Below the pieces are notes generated by a model. The model was not told where the DNA came from. It worked only from the letters and a program-made list of their open reading frames with translations, and did not search any database. Below are positions 44,977 to 54,097 of a stretch of 64,000 nt of DNA, piece by piece. The stretch covers positions 3,906,001 to 3,970,000 of the forward strand of contig CP048838.1 in NCBI GenBank assembly GCA_012317185.1, read 5' to 3'. The position numbers were made by a program, and so were the translations under genes. This DNA is from [Clostridium] innocuum (GTDB taxonomy: Bacteria > Bacillota_I > Bacilli_A > Erysipelotrichales > Erysipelotrichaceae). Numbering within the stretch: the stretch's first letter is position 1; every line of letters starts with the position of its first letter.

Positions 44977-46194
44977 ATGTCTGTATATCTGATTCCCCTG
45001 CAGTCAGCACTGCTGCTGTTTCCATTTCTTGCAGCGATTATCACGCTGCCTTATATCATTATCCAATATAGGAAATACGGATCAATACTGCCGATTCGTG
45101 TTCTGATTGTGTATTCCTTTATATTTTATTTGCTATGTGCATATTTTCTTGTTGTGCTTCCCCTTCCGCCGATAGAGGAGGTGGCCGGTTATACAAAGCC
45201 GATTATGCAGCTGATTCCATTTGCCTCTTTAAAAGAGTTCACCATGAACAGCTCCCTAATCTGGAATGATCCCGCCACCTATCTGACAGCATTGAATGAG
45301 CCGAGTCTGTATCTGATCATCTTCAACATTCTGCTTACCGTTCCCTTCGGTGTTTATCTTCGCTACTATTTTCAATGCAGCTGGAAAAAGACTCTGCTGT
45401 TTACCTTTCTTCTGACCTTATCCTTCGAATGTCTGCAGCTGAGTGCACTGTTCGGTTACTATCCACGCCCTTACCGTCTGTTTGATGTTGACGATCTGAT
45501 TACCAATACACTGGGCGGCATGCTGGGATATGCAATCACACCGGTATTTGCTCATTTTCTCGTTTCACGAAGCCGTATGGATGAAAAAGCATATGACCGC
45601 GGTAGAAGCGTATCCCCACTGCGCAGAGCACTGGCATTTTTCTTTGATAACCTCATCATCCTGTTGACAACAGCCATCATCACTGCACTGATTCTGTTAT
45701 TACGTGATGAATTCCTGCTGACAAGCCCTGCCATACGCATCTGTCTTTTATATCTGGCAGTCGTATTTCTGTATCTGTTCATTCTTCCGATACTTATGCA
45801 TGGCAGAACGCTGGGTAAGGCAGCTGTGAAAATCAAGCTTGTGACCCTGGATGGGCACCCACCGCACTGGTATCAGTATCTGCTTCATTTTATGATTCTT
45901 TACGGTCTCATCCTGCCTGCACCGTTTTATATTTTTCATTGTGTGCTGGCCTTTCTAACGCAAAGCGCTGCAGCGTACTGGATGTACGGAGGAGCTGTAC
46001 TCATTCTGGCTGTCTTATATATGGTGACCATGTATCAGTGTATCCTGTCTTTGTTCGATAAGGATGCCATTCCCTGGTATGACCGATTCCTGCCGATAAA
46101 AAATCAATCTGGCATACAAGGGCTTAAAAAGGAGGTGACAGGTTCAGATACTGCCTCAAACACAGAGGATGATACCAGCACAGCAACCAGCTGA
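44977..46194 (+). CDS. VanZ-like and RDD domain membrane protein
   Basis: This is a 405-residue membrane protein. The N-terminal half is VanZ-like (four to five helices; VLPLPPIEEVAGYTKPIMQLIPFASLKEF and FDVDDLITNTLGGMLGY near residue 170). The C-terminal half is an RDD domain (RALAFFFDNLIILL near residue 210, HGRTLGKAAVKIKLV near 280). VanZ-RDD fusions are common in Firmicutes, and VanZ is linked to low-level glycopeptide resistance. A TATAAT at 44952 and AGGAGGTATGTTCTC precede the start. Confidence 0.88.
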   Translation: MSVYLIPLQSALLLFPFLAAIITLPYIIIQYRKYGSILPIRVLIVYSFIFYLLCAYFLVVLPLPPIEEVAGYTKPIMQLIPFASLKEFTMNSSLIWNDPATYLTALNEPSLYLIIFNILLTVPFGVYLRYYFQCSWKKTLLFTFLLTLSFECLQLSALFGYYPRPYRLFDVDDLITNTLGGMLGYAITPVFAHFLVSRSRMDEKAYDRGRSVSPLRRALAFFFDNLIILLTTAIITALILLLRDEFLLTSPAIRICLLYLAVVFLYLFILPILMHGRTLGKAAVKIKLVTLDGHPPHWYQYLLHFMILYGLILPAPFYIFHCVLAFLTQSAAAYWMYGGAVLILAVLYMVTMYQCILSLFDKDAIPWYDRFLPIKNQSGIQGLKKEVTGSDTASNTEDDTSTATS

Positions 46195-46378
46195 CTTGCT
46201 TCCTTGAGAATTGACCATAGGATCTAGAGGGAGGAATTCGCATTGGCACATATCAGAATGAATTCGTACGGAATTTGTGCACTTTCGCCAATATACAGGG
46301 AGATTACCTTAGAATGCATACAAAAAATCCTGCATAGAGACCATACAGATTCTGGTAAAAACATAACACGTAAAAGCA

Positions 46379-46415
46379 AACAGCGCTGTTTTGACAGATG
46401 CTGTTTTTTTCACTG
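46379..46415 (+). terminator. probable terminator downstream of the VanZ-RDD gene
   Basis: AACAGC...GCTGTTTTTTT forms a short stem with a T run. The stretch 46195-46645 otherwise holds no gene I can support. A second stem near 46558-46598 (AAAAGCA...TGCTTTT) may end the regulator gene on the other strand. Confidence 0.55.
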
Positions 46416-46645
46416 GCTGCCATATGTCTTCGACTTTGCGGCATCCCTATTCTCATGAACAAATTGAAAAATGTCCTCAGCTGTGCATAGGCATTGCAGG
46501 ATTCTTTGCTTCCATATAAAAACAGGCAGACTACATCCGCTATGCTTCCTTTCATCATAAAAGCACAGCAGCCTTCTACACAACTGTCTGCTTTTGCGCC
46601 TCGCGAACAGTTTGTCAGCTTACCGTTGAAAAGATGCAGTCTGCT

Positions 46646-48574
46646 TCATACATCGACTGCATCCATATAGTGTGTCAGCTTCTGAATAAAGGAATCATAA
46701 TCCTGACAGGTTACCAGCTCATTGAGAAAGGAGGGCTCACTTAAAATCTCAATCAGATGATCGAATATCTGCGCAAACAGCTTTCTGGAATCATCATGTA
46801 CCCCCAGCAGTGTGACAATATGAACCTCATGCGTTCCCCATTCCATACCCTGCGGACACAAAACCACACTGATAAAGCTTTTCTTTGCATTGCTTGCCAG
46901 TGAATGCGGTACGGCGGCATCCTCAAAAGCTGTCGAAGACATATGCTCACGCGCAAAGACATCCGTTGTAAAAGAAGCATCGGCATAGTCTAGACGGATG
47001 GCATCATTGCACAGCGTCTGAATCAGCTGGGTGCGATCCATGTTCATATTTGTATAAAACAGTCTGGGATCAAACAGATTAAATAAAAACTCCTTCAGCT
47101 TATTCTTATTTTTTTCAGCCAGCATTTTGGTAATTGTGTTTTCAAGCTGATTCATGTCCTTTTCAATTAAAAAGGGATGAATGATGATGGATGGCTGAGG
47201 GAATGGTGTTTCTACAGTCGATATAATCAAATCCGCATGCAGAAGACTTGGCTGATATGAATGGATGGACATCGCATACTTGATCGTCACCTTGTCCTCA
47301 AAGCGGCGACTGATCTTTTCCAGCGTGTTTTGATGAAGACTATAGTAATCCGCATAGAGAAACAATACGGTCAGCTTATTTTTTGATTGTACATTATTTT
47401 CAAAATAGCTGCCGATATGGAAGGAGATAAAAGCAATTTCATCCTCATTCAAAATGATGTCATACATATCCTTAAACTGCTGTGCGATATAAACGGCAAT
47501 ATCATAGATCAGGGGATAGGTCGATTTTATCTTTGCCGTCAGCGGATTTTTAGCATAGTAATTATGCTCTACGCGATTAAACAGATTCTTGACATGAATC
47601 GTAAACTTTGCGATAAATTCCTCATCAAAGGGGTCCAGAAGATAGCATTCCTCCACATTGTGTATAACGGTATGGGCGATATCTATATACCTCTGTTCAA
47701 TGAAGGAGGAAATGTTGGAGCCGTTAATGAAGGAATAATCGATCATCGTGGTGTTATTCATAATAATCAGGGTAAGATTATATAATTCCGCATCATTGAT
47801 CTGTATCGCATATGCCTCTTCAATATATTCCCGGATTTCTCTTGCCACCGTATACTGCGGCGTTTCGAAAAACGGTGTGAGGTCCACCTGCTCATGCAGG
47901 ATACAGCTGCTGCGGATGCGATCGATCATCACAATCAAATGCAGGGCTGTATTGTTCAGCGTATAGTCATTCGCAAACAGATTGTTGCGTGAAAAAATAT
48001 CGGAAAGATTCTTCCGGAAATCCCAGAAGTGATAATGATAGGTCAGCAGCCGCACTTCATCCTTTAAAACAAAATTATCATAGGAATCACTGGTAATCAG
48101 CCGGCTCATCAGCTGGCGCTTTTCTTTTTCACTGCCATCGATAAATAGCATATCCTTTTCCTTGCGAATACCGATCTGATAGGCGGATATCATTTTGCGA
48201 ATACTGCGGATATCGTTATCCACTGTAGATTCACTGACATAAAGCTCCTGTGCCAGATCAAAGATATCAATGCCGTTCTTGGAGGAAATCAGCTTCTGTA
48301 TTATCAGATTCTGCCGTGTCTGCGGGGTTTCCAGATTATGCTTTCCGCTCTCCCGATAACGCAGATACTGCTCCGTGCTGCTTAGCTTATAGCCCTTGTT
48401 TGTGGAAATGACCAGTGGTTCTTCGACATGCTCTTCATTCAGGATACTGATGTATTTGCGAATCTGGCGGGTGGAAACGTGAAGCAGTTGGGAAAGCTCA
48501 GCTGCGGAAATCCAGCTTTCATAGTGATGCCATAAATAATCCAGCAATGTCGATATATTATCTTTCATGTTCAA
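46646..48574 (-). CDS. PRD-containing transcriptional regulator with EIIB/EIIA-like domains (LicR/MtlR type)
   Basis: This is a 642-residue PTS-controlled activator. Two HTH modules come first (LLHVSTRQIRKYISILNE near residue 30, ELYVSESTVDNDIRSIRKM near 110). Two PTS regulation domains lie around 185-400, an EIIB-like region around 405-490, and an EIIA-type domain at 500-640 (HMSSTAFEDAAVPHSLASN holds the probable phospho-His). It is divergent from a lactose/cellobiose-type PTS operon, which it probably activates when the sugar is present and phosphorylation by EII is low. Confidence 0.9.
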   Translation of the reverse strand: MNMKDNISTLLDYLWHHYESWISAAELSQLLHVSTRQIRKYISILNEEHVEEPLVISTNKGYKLSSTEQYLRYRESGKHNLETPQTRQNLIIQKLISSKNGIDIFDLAQELYVSESTVDNDIRSIRKMISAYQIGIRKEKDMLFIDGSEKEKRQLMSRLITSDSYDNFVLKDEVRLLTYHYHFWDFRKNLSDIFSRNNLFANDYTLNNTALHLIVMIDRIRSSCILHEQVDLTPFFETPQYTVAREIREYIEEAYAIQINDAELYNLTLIIMNNTTMIDYSFINGSNISSFIEQRYIDIAHTVIHNVEECYLLDPFDEEFIAKFTIHVKNLFNRVEHNYYAKNPLTAKIKSTYPLIYDIAVYIAQQFKDMYDIILNEDEIAFISFHIGSYFENNVQSKNKLTVLFLYADYYSLHQNTLEKISRRFEDKVTIKYAMSIHSYQPSLLHADLIISTVETPFPQPSIIIHPFLIEKDMNQLENTITKMLAEKNKNKLKEFLFNLFDPRLFYTNMNMDRTQLIQTLCNDAIRLDYADASFTTDVFAREHMSSTAFEDAAVPHSLASNAKKSFISVVLCPQGMEWGTHEVHIVTLLGVHDDSRKLFAQIFDHLIEILSEPSFLNELVTCQDYDSFIQKLTHYMDAVDV

Positions 48575-48657
48575 TCACTCTCCTGCCTTATCCCCCTGTA
48601 AACAATGATAGTATTACATGATAAGTATACGTGAATTCGAAAATCCGCTCAACTTAA

Positions 48658-48683
48658 AAAAGTTCCGTGCGCTAGGAACTTTT
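48658..48683. promoter_or_regulatory. inverted repeat upstream of the PTS promoter
   Basis: AAAAGTTCC-GTGCGCTA-GGAACTTTT is a perfect 9-bp inverted repeat ending 5 bases before the -35 box of the PTS promoter. The position fits an activator site for the divergent LicR-type regulator. Confidence 0.55.
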
Positions 48684-48688
48684 AAAAT

Positions 48689-48717
48689 TTGTCTGTTTCG
48701 GCTGCATTCGTTATACT
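48689..48717 (+). promoter_or_regulatory. promoter of the lactose/cellobiose-type PTS operon
   Basis: TTGTCT (48689-48694), 17 bases, TATACT (48712-48717). The -35 box is imperfect, as expected for an activator-dependent promoter. It gives a leader of about 195 bases before the EIIB start. Confidence 0.65.
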
Positions 48718-48751
48718 GAGGGTGTCGATAAGAAAGGAGGGCAGTCACACT

Positions 48752-48904
48752 GATTGGTATAAGAAAAAGAGACATATCACACGCTGAATCGCTTCAGCCA
48801 AGTACGGGAATACTTTGATACATCTCTTCTATATTCTAACACCAATCCAGAAAAATTTCATTCATTATTAAAAAAAGTCCGTAGAATGTTAAGAAGCTTA
48901 CGGA
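48752..48904 (+). ncRNA. structured leader RNA of the PTS operon, possible three-way junction
   Basis: GATTGGT (48752-48758) pairs with ACCAATC (48841-48847). Inside, AAGAGA/TCTCTT and TATCA/TGATA extend the stem, separated by CA on both sides. The closed end holds two hairpins, GCTGAA-TCGC-TTCAGC and AAGTA-CGGGAA-TACTT. A further hairpin GTCCGTA...TTACGGAC (48879-48904) sits just before the EIIB ribosome site. It matches no riboswitch class I know, and the regulator here is a DNA-binding type. A regulatory RNA role is inferred. Confidence 0.5.
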
Positions 48905-48920
48905 CACAAAGGAGATCATT

Positions 48921-49229
48921 ATGAAAAACATTTTATTAGTTTGCGGTACAGGAGCCAGTAGCGGCTTTATGGCGAAGAACATCCGACAGGCCGCAAAAGC
49001 ACGCAACATCGAAATCGGAGTAAAGGCACGAAGTGATTCTGTTGTAGAGGACTACATCGAGGATATCGACCTGCTGCTGGTAGGTCCGCATCTGAGCTAT
49101 ATGCTGCAGGATCTGGAGGACATCGCAGAGCCCCATGGCGTAGCTGTACAAATCATACCGAAGGATGCCTACGGCGAGTTAGACGGGGATGCCGTTCTTG
49201 ATTTCGCATTACCCTTCCTTGAAGACTAA
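48921..49229 (+). CDS. PTS lactose/cellobiose family EIIB
   Basis: This 102-residue phosphocarrier has the active Cys8 in LLVCGTGASSGFMAKNI. It receives phosphate from the EIIA at 50595 and passes it to the sugar bound by the EIIC at 49291. AAAGGAGATCATT precedes the ATG. It is the first gene of a five-gene operon with two GH1 hydrolases. Confidence 0.92.
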   Translation: MKNILLVCGTGASSGFMAKNIRQAAKARNIEIGVKARSDSVVEDYIEDIDLLLVGPHLSYMLQDLEDIAEPHGVAVQIIPKDAYGELDGDAVLDFALPFLED

Positions 49230-49290
49230 TGCATCAAAAGCTTTCGCTTTTAAAGTAACTTAAACAAAATGAAAAAATGAGGAGAAACAT

Positions 49291-50580
49291 ATGAAAAAAT
49301 TCATGGATTGGATGACGAACAAATTTACTCCGAAAATGAACAAGCTTGCGCGTAATCCCTGGATTGCGTCTGTACAGGAAGCGATCCTGACTGCAATGCC
49401 AATGATCTTTATCGGATCATTTACAACAATACTAACAGCCTTTGGAGGTCTGATTGACGGGTTCCCGGATTTCAGTCCATTGTCAACCTTCTCTTTGGGT
49501 CTGCTGTCCCTGTACCTTGCCTATCTGGTGCCTTACCTGCTTATGGAAAAGAAACGGCACAATAAGACAAAGAAGGAAGCAGGTCTGGCAGGTATCGGTT
49601 TTTTCCTGATGCTGGTAGGTCCCACCTTTGATGAAGCGGGTAACATTCTGTTTCAAAGCTCCACGCTTGGTAACGGCGGTATGATTGCGGCCTTAATGGC
49701 AGGCTTGTTTGTAGGCTTTGTGATGAACGCATTCTCTACACATTCCTTCTTTAAAGAAGACAGCGCTATTCCGGATTTCATCACAGTCTGGTTTGATACA
49801 CTGATTCCGATTCTCATTATCCTGTTCGTCGGATGGCTGTTTATCTTCCAGCTGCACATCAATATCTTTGACTGTATCTATACCTTATTCTCTCCGATCT
49901 TGAGTGCGGGTGACAGCTTTCTCGGCTTTGTGGTACTGTATTTCTTCGGCTATACGTTTCTGTACACCTTCGGTATTTCCACATGGGTCATCTATCCAAT
50001 TGAATCAGCTTTGATTTTACAGGGGATTGCCGCAAATCAGGCGGCTGTCGCTGCCGGAAACGCAGCATCTGTCATAAATGCAGACGGAGTTTCCTATTAT
50101 TTCACCCTCGGCGGAGGCGGCTGTACCTTGGCGCTTGGACTCATGATGCTGTTTATGGCAAAATCAAAGAAATGCAAGGTCATTGGCAAGGCTTCCCTGG
50201 TACCGAATTTATGCAATATCAATGAACCCCTTGTATTTGGTGCACCAATCGCATTTAATCCGATTCTAATGGTTCCTATGTGGATAGTCGGATTGCTTGC
50301 CCCTGCATTGACCTGGCTTGCCTTATACTTTGATATCCTGCCGAAAATAACGACCTTATTCTCCTTCTGGTATCTGCCTGGACCAATCTGCTCCTATGCA
50401 GTTGGCGGCATGATCGGTCTGTTGTTTACCTTCTTCATATTCGTCTTATCCTGGATTATTTATTATCCGTTCTTCAAGGTATATGACAGACAGTGTATGC
50501 AAAAGGAAGAAGAGGATGAAAAGAAAAAGGATCAGCTGGCAAAGCGCAAAGCAATGCGTGAGCGTACAGAAGAAGCATAG
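49291..50580 (+). CDS. PTS lactose/cellobiose family EIIC
   Basis: This 429-residue membrane permease has about ten helices. Family features are the N-terminal FMDWMTNKFTPKMNKLARNPWIASVQEAI, the FTLGGGGCTLAL segment and CNINEPLVFGAPIAFNPILMVPMWI. The charged C-terminal tail is cytoplasmic. It transports and phosphorylates a beta-linked or aryl-type sugar with EIIB and EIIA. The two GH1 enzymes downstream should hydrolyse the phosphorylated product. Confidence 0.92.
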   Translation: MKKFMDWMTNKFTPKMNKLARNPWIASVQEAILTAMPMIFIGSFTTILTAFGGLIDGFPDFSPLSTFSLGLLSLYLAYLVPYLLMEKKRHNKTKKEAGLAGIGFFLMLVGPTFDEAGNILFQSSTLGNGGMIAALMAGLFVGFVMNAFSTHSFFKEDSAIPDFITVWFDTLIPILIILFVGWLFIFQLHINIFDCIYTLFSPILSAGDSFLGFVVLYFFGYTFLYTFGISTWVIYPIESALILQGIAANQAAVAAGNAASVINADGVSYYFTLGGGGCTLALGLMMLFMAKSKKCKVIGKASLVPNLCNINEPLVFGAPIAFNPILMVPMWIVGLLAPALTWLALYFDILPKITTLFSFWYLPGPICSYAVGGMIGLLFTFFIFVLSWIIYYPFFKVYDRQCMQKEEEDEKKKDQLAKRKAMRERTEEA

Positions 50581-50594
50581 AAAGGAAGGGTGTT

Positions 50595-50924
50595 ATGAAA
50601 AAAACTACGATCGAACAGCTTAACAGTGCCGCTATGCAAATCATCTTACATGCAGGTGATTGTCGCAATCTGTTGAATGAGGCAGTCAATGCCCTCCTGG
50701 AAGATAAAAGTGAGGAGGATATAAAGGCTAAAATAACCGCTGCAAAAAAAGAAATAACGAAGGCTCATGTGATTCAGACCGAAATGATACAAAGCTCCAT
50801 CAATGAGGATGAACTGCAAACAACATTGCTTTTCACACATGCACAGGATACACTGATGACCATCAACAGCGAGGTCAACTTAACACAGAATATGATACGT
50901 CTGTATAGAAAGCTGAAGAAATAA
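50595..50924 (+). CDS. PTS lactose/cellobiose family EIIA
   Basis: This 109-residue all-helical EIIA has the phosphorylated His in LLFTHAQDTLMTINSE near residue 79. It begins 14 bases after EIIC behind AAAGGAAGGGTGTT and ends one base before the first GH1 gene. It forms trimers in the known family and supplies phosphate to EIIB. Confidence 0.92.
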   Translation: MKKTTIEQLNSAAMQIILHAGDCRNLLNEAVNALLEDKSEEDIKAKITAAKKEITKAHVIQTEMIQSSINEDELQTTLLFTHAQDTLMTINSEVNLTQNMIRLYRKLKK

Positions 50925-50925
50925 T

Positions 50926-52356
50926 ATGTGGAAAACAGCAACCGGATTTCCGAAGGGCTTTTTATGGGGTGGTGCTATTGCCGCAAATCAGGCGGAGGGC
51001 GCATGGAATATCGATGGAAAAGGGCCGTCCATGGCTGATATTGAAATTCTTCCGGAACACTATGACCGCAAGCATGTCGTTGGATTTACACATACCGCTC
51101 AGCAAATCGAAGAAGCACTGCAGGATAAGGATGGCTATTATCCAAGAAGGCACGGCATTGATTTCTATCATACCTATAAGGAAGATCTTGCACTGATGAA
51201 GGAAATGGGATTCAGCTGCTTTCGTACATCCTTCAACTGGACCCGCATTTTCCCAAACGGGGATGAGGATCTGCCGAATGAAGAAGGACTGAGATATTAC
51301 GATGCACTCCTTGATGAAATGTTGAAAAACGGGATTGAGCCTGTCATGACCGTTTCTCATTATGAAATGCCGGTTCATCTTATTACAAAATACAAGGGCT
51401 GGTATGCGCCTGAAATGATTGATTTCTTTGTCCGCTTCTGTGAGATACTGTTTAAACGGTATCATAAAAAAGTAAAATACTGGATACTATTGAATCAGAT
51501 CAATTCCCTTGGCGGCTGGGGAGAATTCGCCAGTCTGGGTATGGTGGAAGACGGATATGAGGATTGGGAGAGCGCAAAATATCAGGCTACGCATCATCAG
51601 TTTGTCGCATGTGCAAAAGCCACAAAGCTGGCGCATGAAATCGATGCGGGAATGCAGATTGGTATGATGCTGGGAGATGATGCATTATATCCTGCCACCT
51701 GTCGCCCGGAGGATGTTTTTGCTAATACGCAGCGGATGCAGATGAGCATCTATTTCTACAGTGATGTTTTACTGCGCGGGGAATATCCCGGTTATGCTCT
51801 TCGTTATTTCAAGGATCATCAGATACAGATCCATGCAAAGGAGGAAGAACTGAAGCTGTTAAAGGAACACCCTGCAGATTTTCTCTCCTTCTCTTATTAC
51901 TTCACCCGAATCGTAGATGCGTCGCAGCCTCAGCCTAAAGAAAATCCGTATTTGGAAACCTCTATCTGGGGCTGGGCTACCGATCCTCTCGGATTCCGAA
52001 ACTCTTTGAATCAGTACTGGGACCGTTATCATGTTCCTATCTTCATTGCGGAGAACGGACTTGGTGCGATTGATACGGTCATTGACGGACACATTCATGA
52101 TGAGTACCGTATTGCTTATCTGCGTGAGCATATCAAGGCCATGAGGGAAGCCATCCTCGACGGGGTTCAGGTATTTGGGTATGCATCCTGGGGACCAATC
52201 GATATCGTCAGCTGCTCACAGGGAGAAATGAGCAAGCGCTATGGCTATATTTACGTGGATCGTGATGATCGCGGTAACGGCAGCAATGCACGAATTCGAA
52301 AGGATTCCTTTACCTGGTATCAGCATGTAATTCAAACAAACGGTGAAGAACTGTAA
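50926..52356 (+). CDS. GH1 family 6-phospho-glycosidase-like protein with Gln at the acid/base position
   Basis: This 476-residue GH1 TIM-barrel starts FPKGFLWGGAIAANQAEGA. The nucleophile Glu376 is present in FIAENGLG. The acid/base motif, normally T-F-N-E-I-N in bacterial 6-phospho-beta-glucosidases, reads LLNQIN here, with Gln191 replacing Glu. The C-terminal SKRYGYIYVD resembles the phosphate-binding S-K-Y set of 6-phospho enzymes. Gln at this position is the hallmark of plant myrosinases, which cleave S-glycosides. The substrate may thus be an S-linked or activated 6-phospho-glucoside; this is inference. Confidence 0.9.
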   Translation: MWKTATGFPKGFLWGGAIAANQAEGAWNIDGKGPSMADIEILPEHYDRKHVVGFTHTAQQIEEALQDKDGYYPRRHGIDFYHTYKEDLALMKEMGFSCFRTSFNWTRIFPNGDEDLPNEEGLRYYDALLDEMLKNGIEPVMTVSHYEMPVHLITKYKGWYAPEMIDFFVRFCEILFKRYHKKVKYWILLNQINSLGGWGEFASLGMVEDGYEDWESAKYQATHHQFVACAKATKLAHEIDAGMQIGMMLGDDALYPATCRPEDVFANTQRMQMSIYFYSDVLLRGEYPGYALRYFKDHQIQIHAKEEELKLLKEHPADFLSFSYYFTRIVDASQPQPKENPYLETSIWGWATDPLGFRNSLNQYWDRYHVPIFIAENGLGAIDTVIDGHIHDEYRIAYLREHIKAMREAILDGVQVFGYASWGPIDIVSCSQGEMSKRYGYIYVDRDDRGNGSNARIRKDSFTWYQHVIQTNGEEL

Positions 52357-52438
52357 AGCAAAAAGGGATGCCGTATGCATCCCTTTATTATAAATGGAAA
52401 GGAGAAATTCTGCAAGAAACGCAGAATCAGACAGATAT

Positions 52439-53890
52439 ATGAAGCAATTAAAAAAAGGATTTCCAGCAGATTTTTTATGGGGAGGTGCCATTGCAGCGAA
52501 TCAGGCAGAGGGTGCTTTTCTGGAAGGCGGAAGAGGATGGAGTGTTGCGGATATTCTCAAGGTGCAGGATAAGGGTGATCTTAAAAAGAAATCAAACAAG
52601 GAGACATCCATGAAGGATATCGAAGCTGCTCTGCAGGATACAAAAGGTTATTATCCTAAGCGCTATGGACTTGATTTTTATCACACCTACAAGGAAGATC
52701 TAAAGCTGCTGGCAGGCATCGGAATGAACTCCTTCCGCACCTCGATCAGCTGGTCAAGAATCTTTCCTAACGGAGATGAGACTATTCCAAACGAAGAAGG
52801 TCTACGCTTTTATGATAATCTGATCGATGAAATTATTAAAAACGGCATGGAGCCATTGATTACCTTATCACATTATGAAATGCCGCTGCATCTGGCAACT
52901 GCTTATAATGGATGGAATCATCGCAAAACCATCGATTTCTTTGTAAAATATGCTGATACGGTTATGCGAAGATATAAAGATAAGGTAAAGTACTGGATTG
53001 TCGTCAATCAGATCAACCTGATTCATCACGAATCCTTCAATCATCTGGGAATCCCCAGTGATCGCGTTTCTAACCTTATGGAAGCGAAATATCAGGGAAT
53101 ACACAATGAATGCACAGCAAGTGCTATCGTAACAAAAATAGGACATGAAATAAATCCGGATTTTCAGATTGGGATGATGGTATACGATGGTCTAAGCGAA
53201 CCGCTGACATGTAAACCGGAGGATGTATTTGCGAATATGCAGCGTAATCAGCGTGAATATTTCTTCTCTGATCTTCTGCTGCGCGGAGAGTATCCGGGAT
53301 ATATGCTTCGCTATTTTCAGGAGCACGATATACGGCTGGATATCCGGGAGGAGGATGAGCGCATGTTAAAGGAAAACCCTGCAGATTTTCTGGCGATTTC
53401 CTATTATTACACGTGTGCATCTTCCAGCGAAAGCAATTCCTGTGCTGATGTAAATGATGATGGGGCGGTATCCAATCCTTATATAGAGGCTAGTGAATGG
53501 GGCTGGGGAATCGATCCGCTTGGTCTGCGAACGGTGTTGAATTATTATTATGATCGTTATCAAAAGCCGATTATCATTGCAGAAAATGGATTTGGGACCT
53601 TTGATGAAATCAGTTCGGACGGATGCATTCATGATGAGCGTAGAATTGCTTACCTTCGGGAACATATCCGAAACATGAAGGAAGCAATCATGGATGGAGT
53701 AGAGGTCATCGGCTATTATCCATGGGGTCCCATAGATATCATCAGCTGTTCCTCCTCCGAGATGAGTAAGCGTTACGGATTCATTTATGTCGATCAGGAT
53801 GATTATGGAAACGGAACAAAGCGTCGGCTAAAAAAAGACAGCTACGACTGGTATCGAAGTGTGATTGATTCAAATGGTGAAAATCTGTGA
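52439..53890 (+). CDS. second GH1 family 6-phospho-glycosidase-like protein with Gln at the acid/base position
   Basis: This 483-residue paralog of the preceding gene contains FPADFLWGGAIAANQAEGA. The acid/base motif is VVNQIN with Gln191, and the nucleophile Glu382 is in IIAENGFG. The phosphate-site motif SKRYGFIYVD is also kept. The ATG at 52439 fits the family N-terminus, although AAAGGAG lies further upstream at 52399 and an ATG at 52394 is in frame. A hairpin (AAAGGGATGC...GCATCCCTTT, 52363-52386) separates the two GH1 genes and may reduce or stabilise the downstream message. Confidence 0.9.
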   Translation: MKQLKKGFPADFLWGGAIAANQAEGAFLEGGRGWSVADILKVQDKGDLKKKSNKETSMKDIEAALQDTKGYYPKRYGLDFYHTYKEDLKLLAGIGMNSFRTSISWSRIFPNGDETIPNEEGLRFYDNLIDEIIKNGMEPLITLSHYEMPLHLATAYNGWNHRKTIDFFVKYADTVMRRYKDKVKYWIVVNQINLIHHESFNHLGIPSDRVSNLMEAKYQGIHNECTASAIVTKIGHEINPDFQIGMMVYDGLSEPLTCKPEDVFANMQRNQREYFFSDLLLRGEYPGYMLRYFQEHDIRLDIREEDERMLKENPADFLAISYYYTCASSSESNSCADVNDDGAVSNPYIEASEWGWGIDPLGLRTVLNYYYDRYQKPIIIAENGFGTFDEISSDGCIHDERRIAYLREHIRNMKEAIMDGVEVIGYYPWGPIDIISCSSSEMSKRYGFIYVDQDDYGNGTKRRLKKDSYDWYRSVIDSNGENL

Positions 53891-54014
53891 TAGGTGAAGA
53901 AGCATTCGTTCAATACGAGCAGCTGAGCTTAAAATATCGTCCGTTTTTACATGTATAAGGCGTTACGTTCATAGCTTCAGTGTATAAAAGAGACCTCCTG
54001 GTATAATATAAGCA

Positions 54015-54063
54015 AAAAAGAGAATTTAAACTACGAATAACGCGTAGGATTTCATTCTCTTTT
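54015..54063. terminator. bidirectional terminator after the PTS/GH1 operon
   Basis: AAAAGAGAAT...ATTCTCTTTT with A and T runs on either side ends the PTS operon and the convergent small genes. The gap 53891-54014 holds nothing else I can support. Confidence 0.75.
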
Positions 54064-54097
54064 CTTATTTTTCTTGCCAAACTCGGCTTAATTGAGG

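Noticed and set aside
46243..46458. Plus-strand ORF of 71 residues after VanZ-RDD
   Set aside because: There is an upstream GGGAGG, but the frame runs through the terminator hairpin and has an implausible Cys/Phe-rich end.
48783..48799. GCTGAATCGCTTCAGC as a catabolite (cre) site
   Set aside because: It resembles cre only loosely and is shorter than the 14-bp consensus; it is better explained as an RNA hairpin in the leader.
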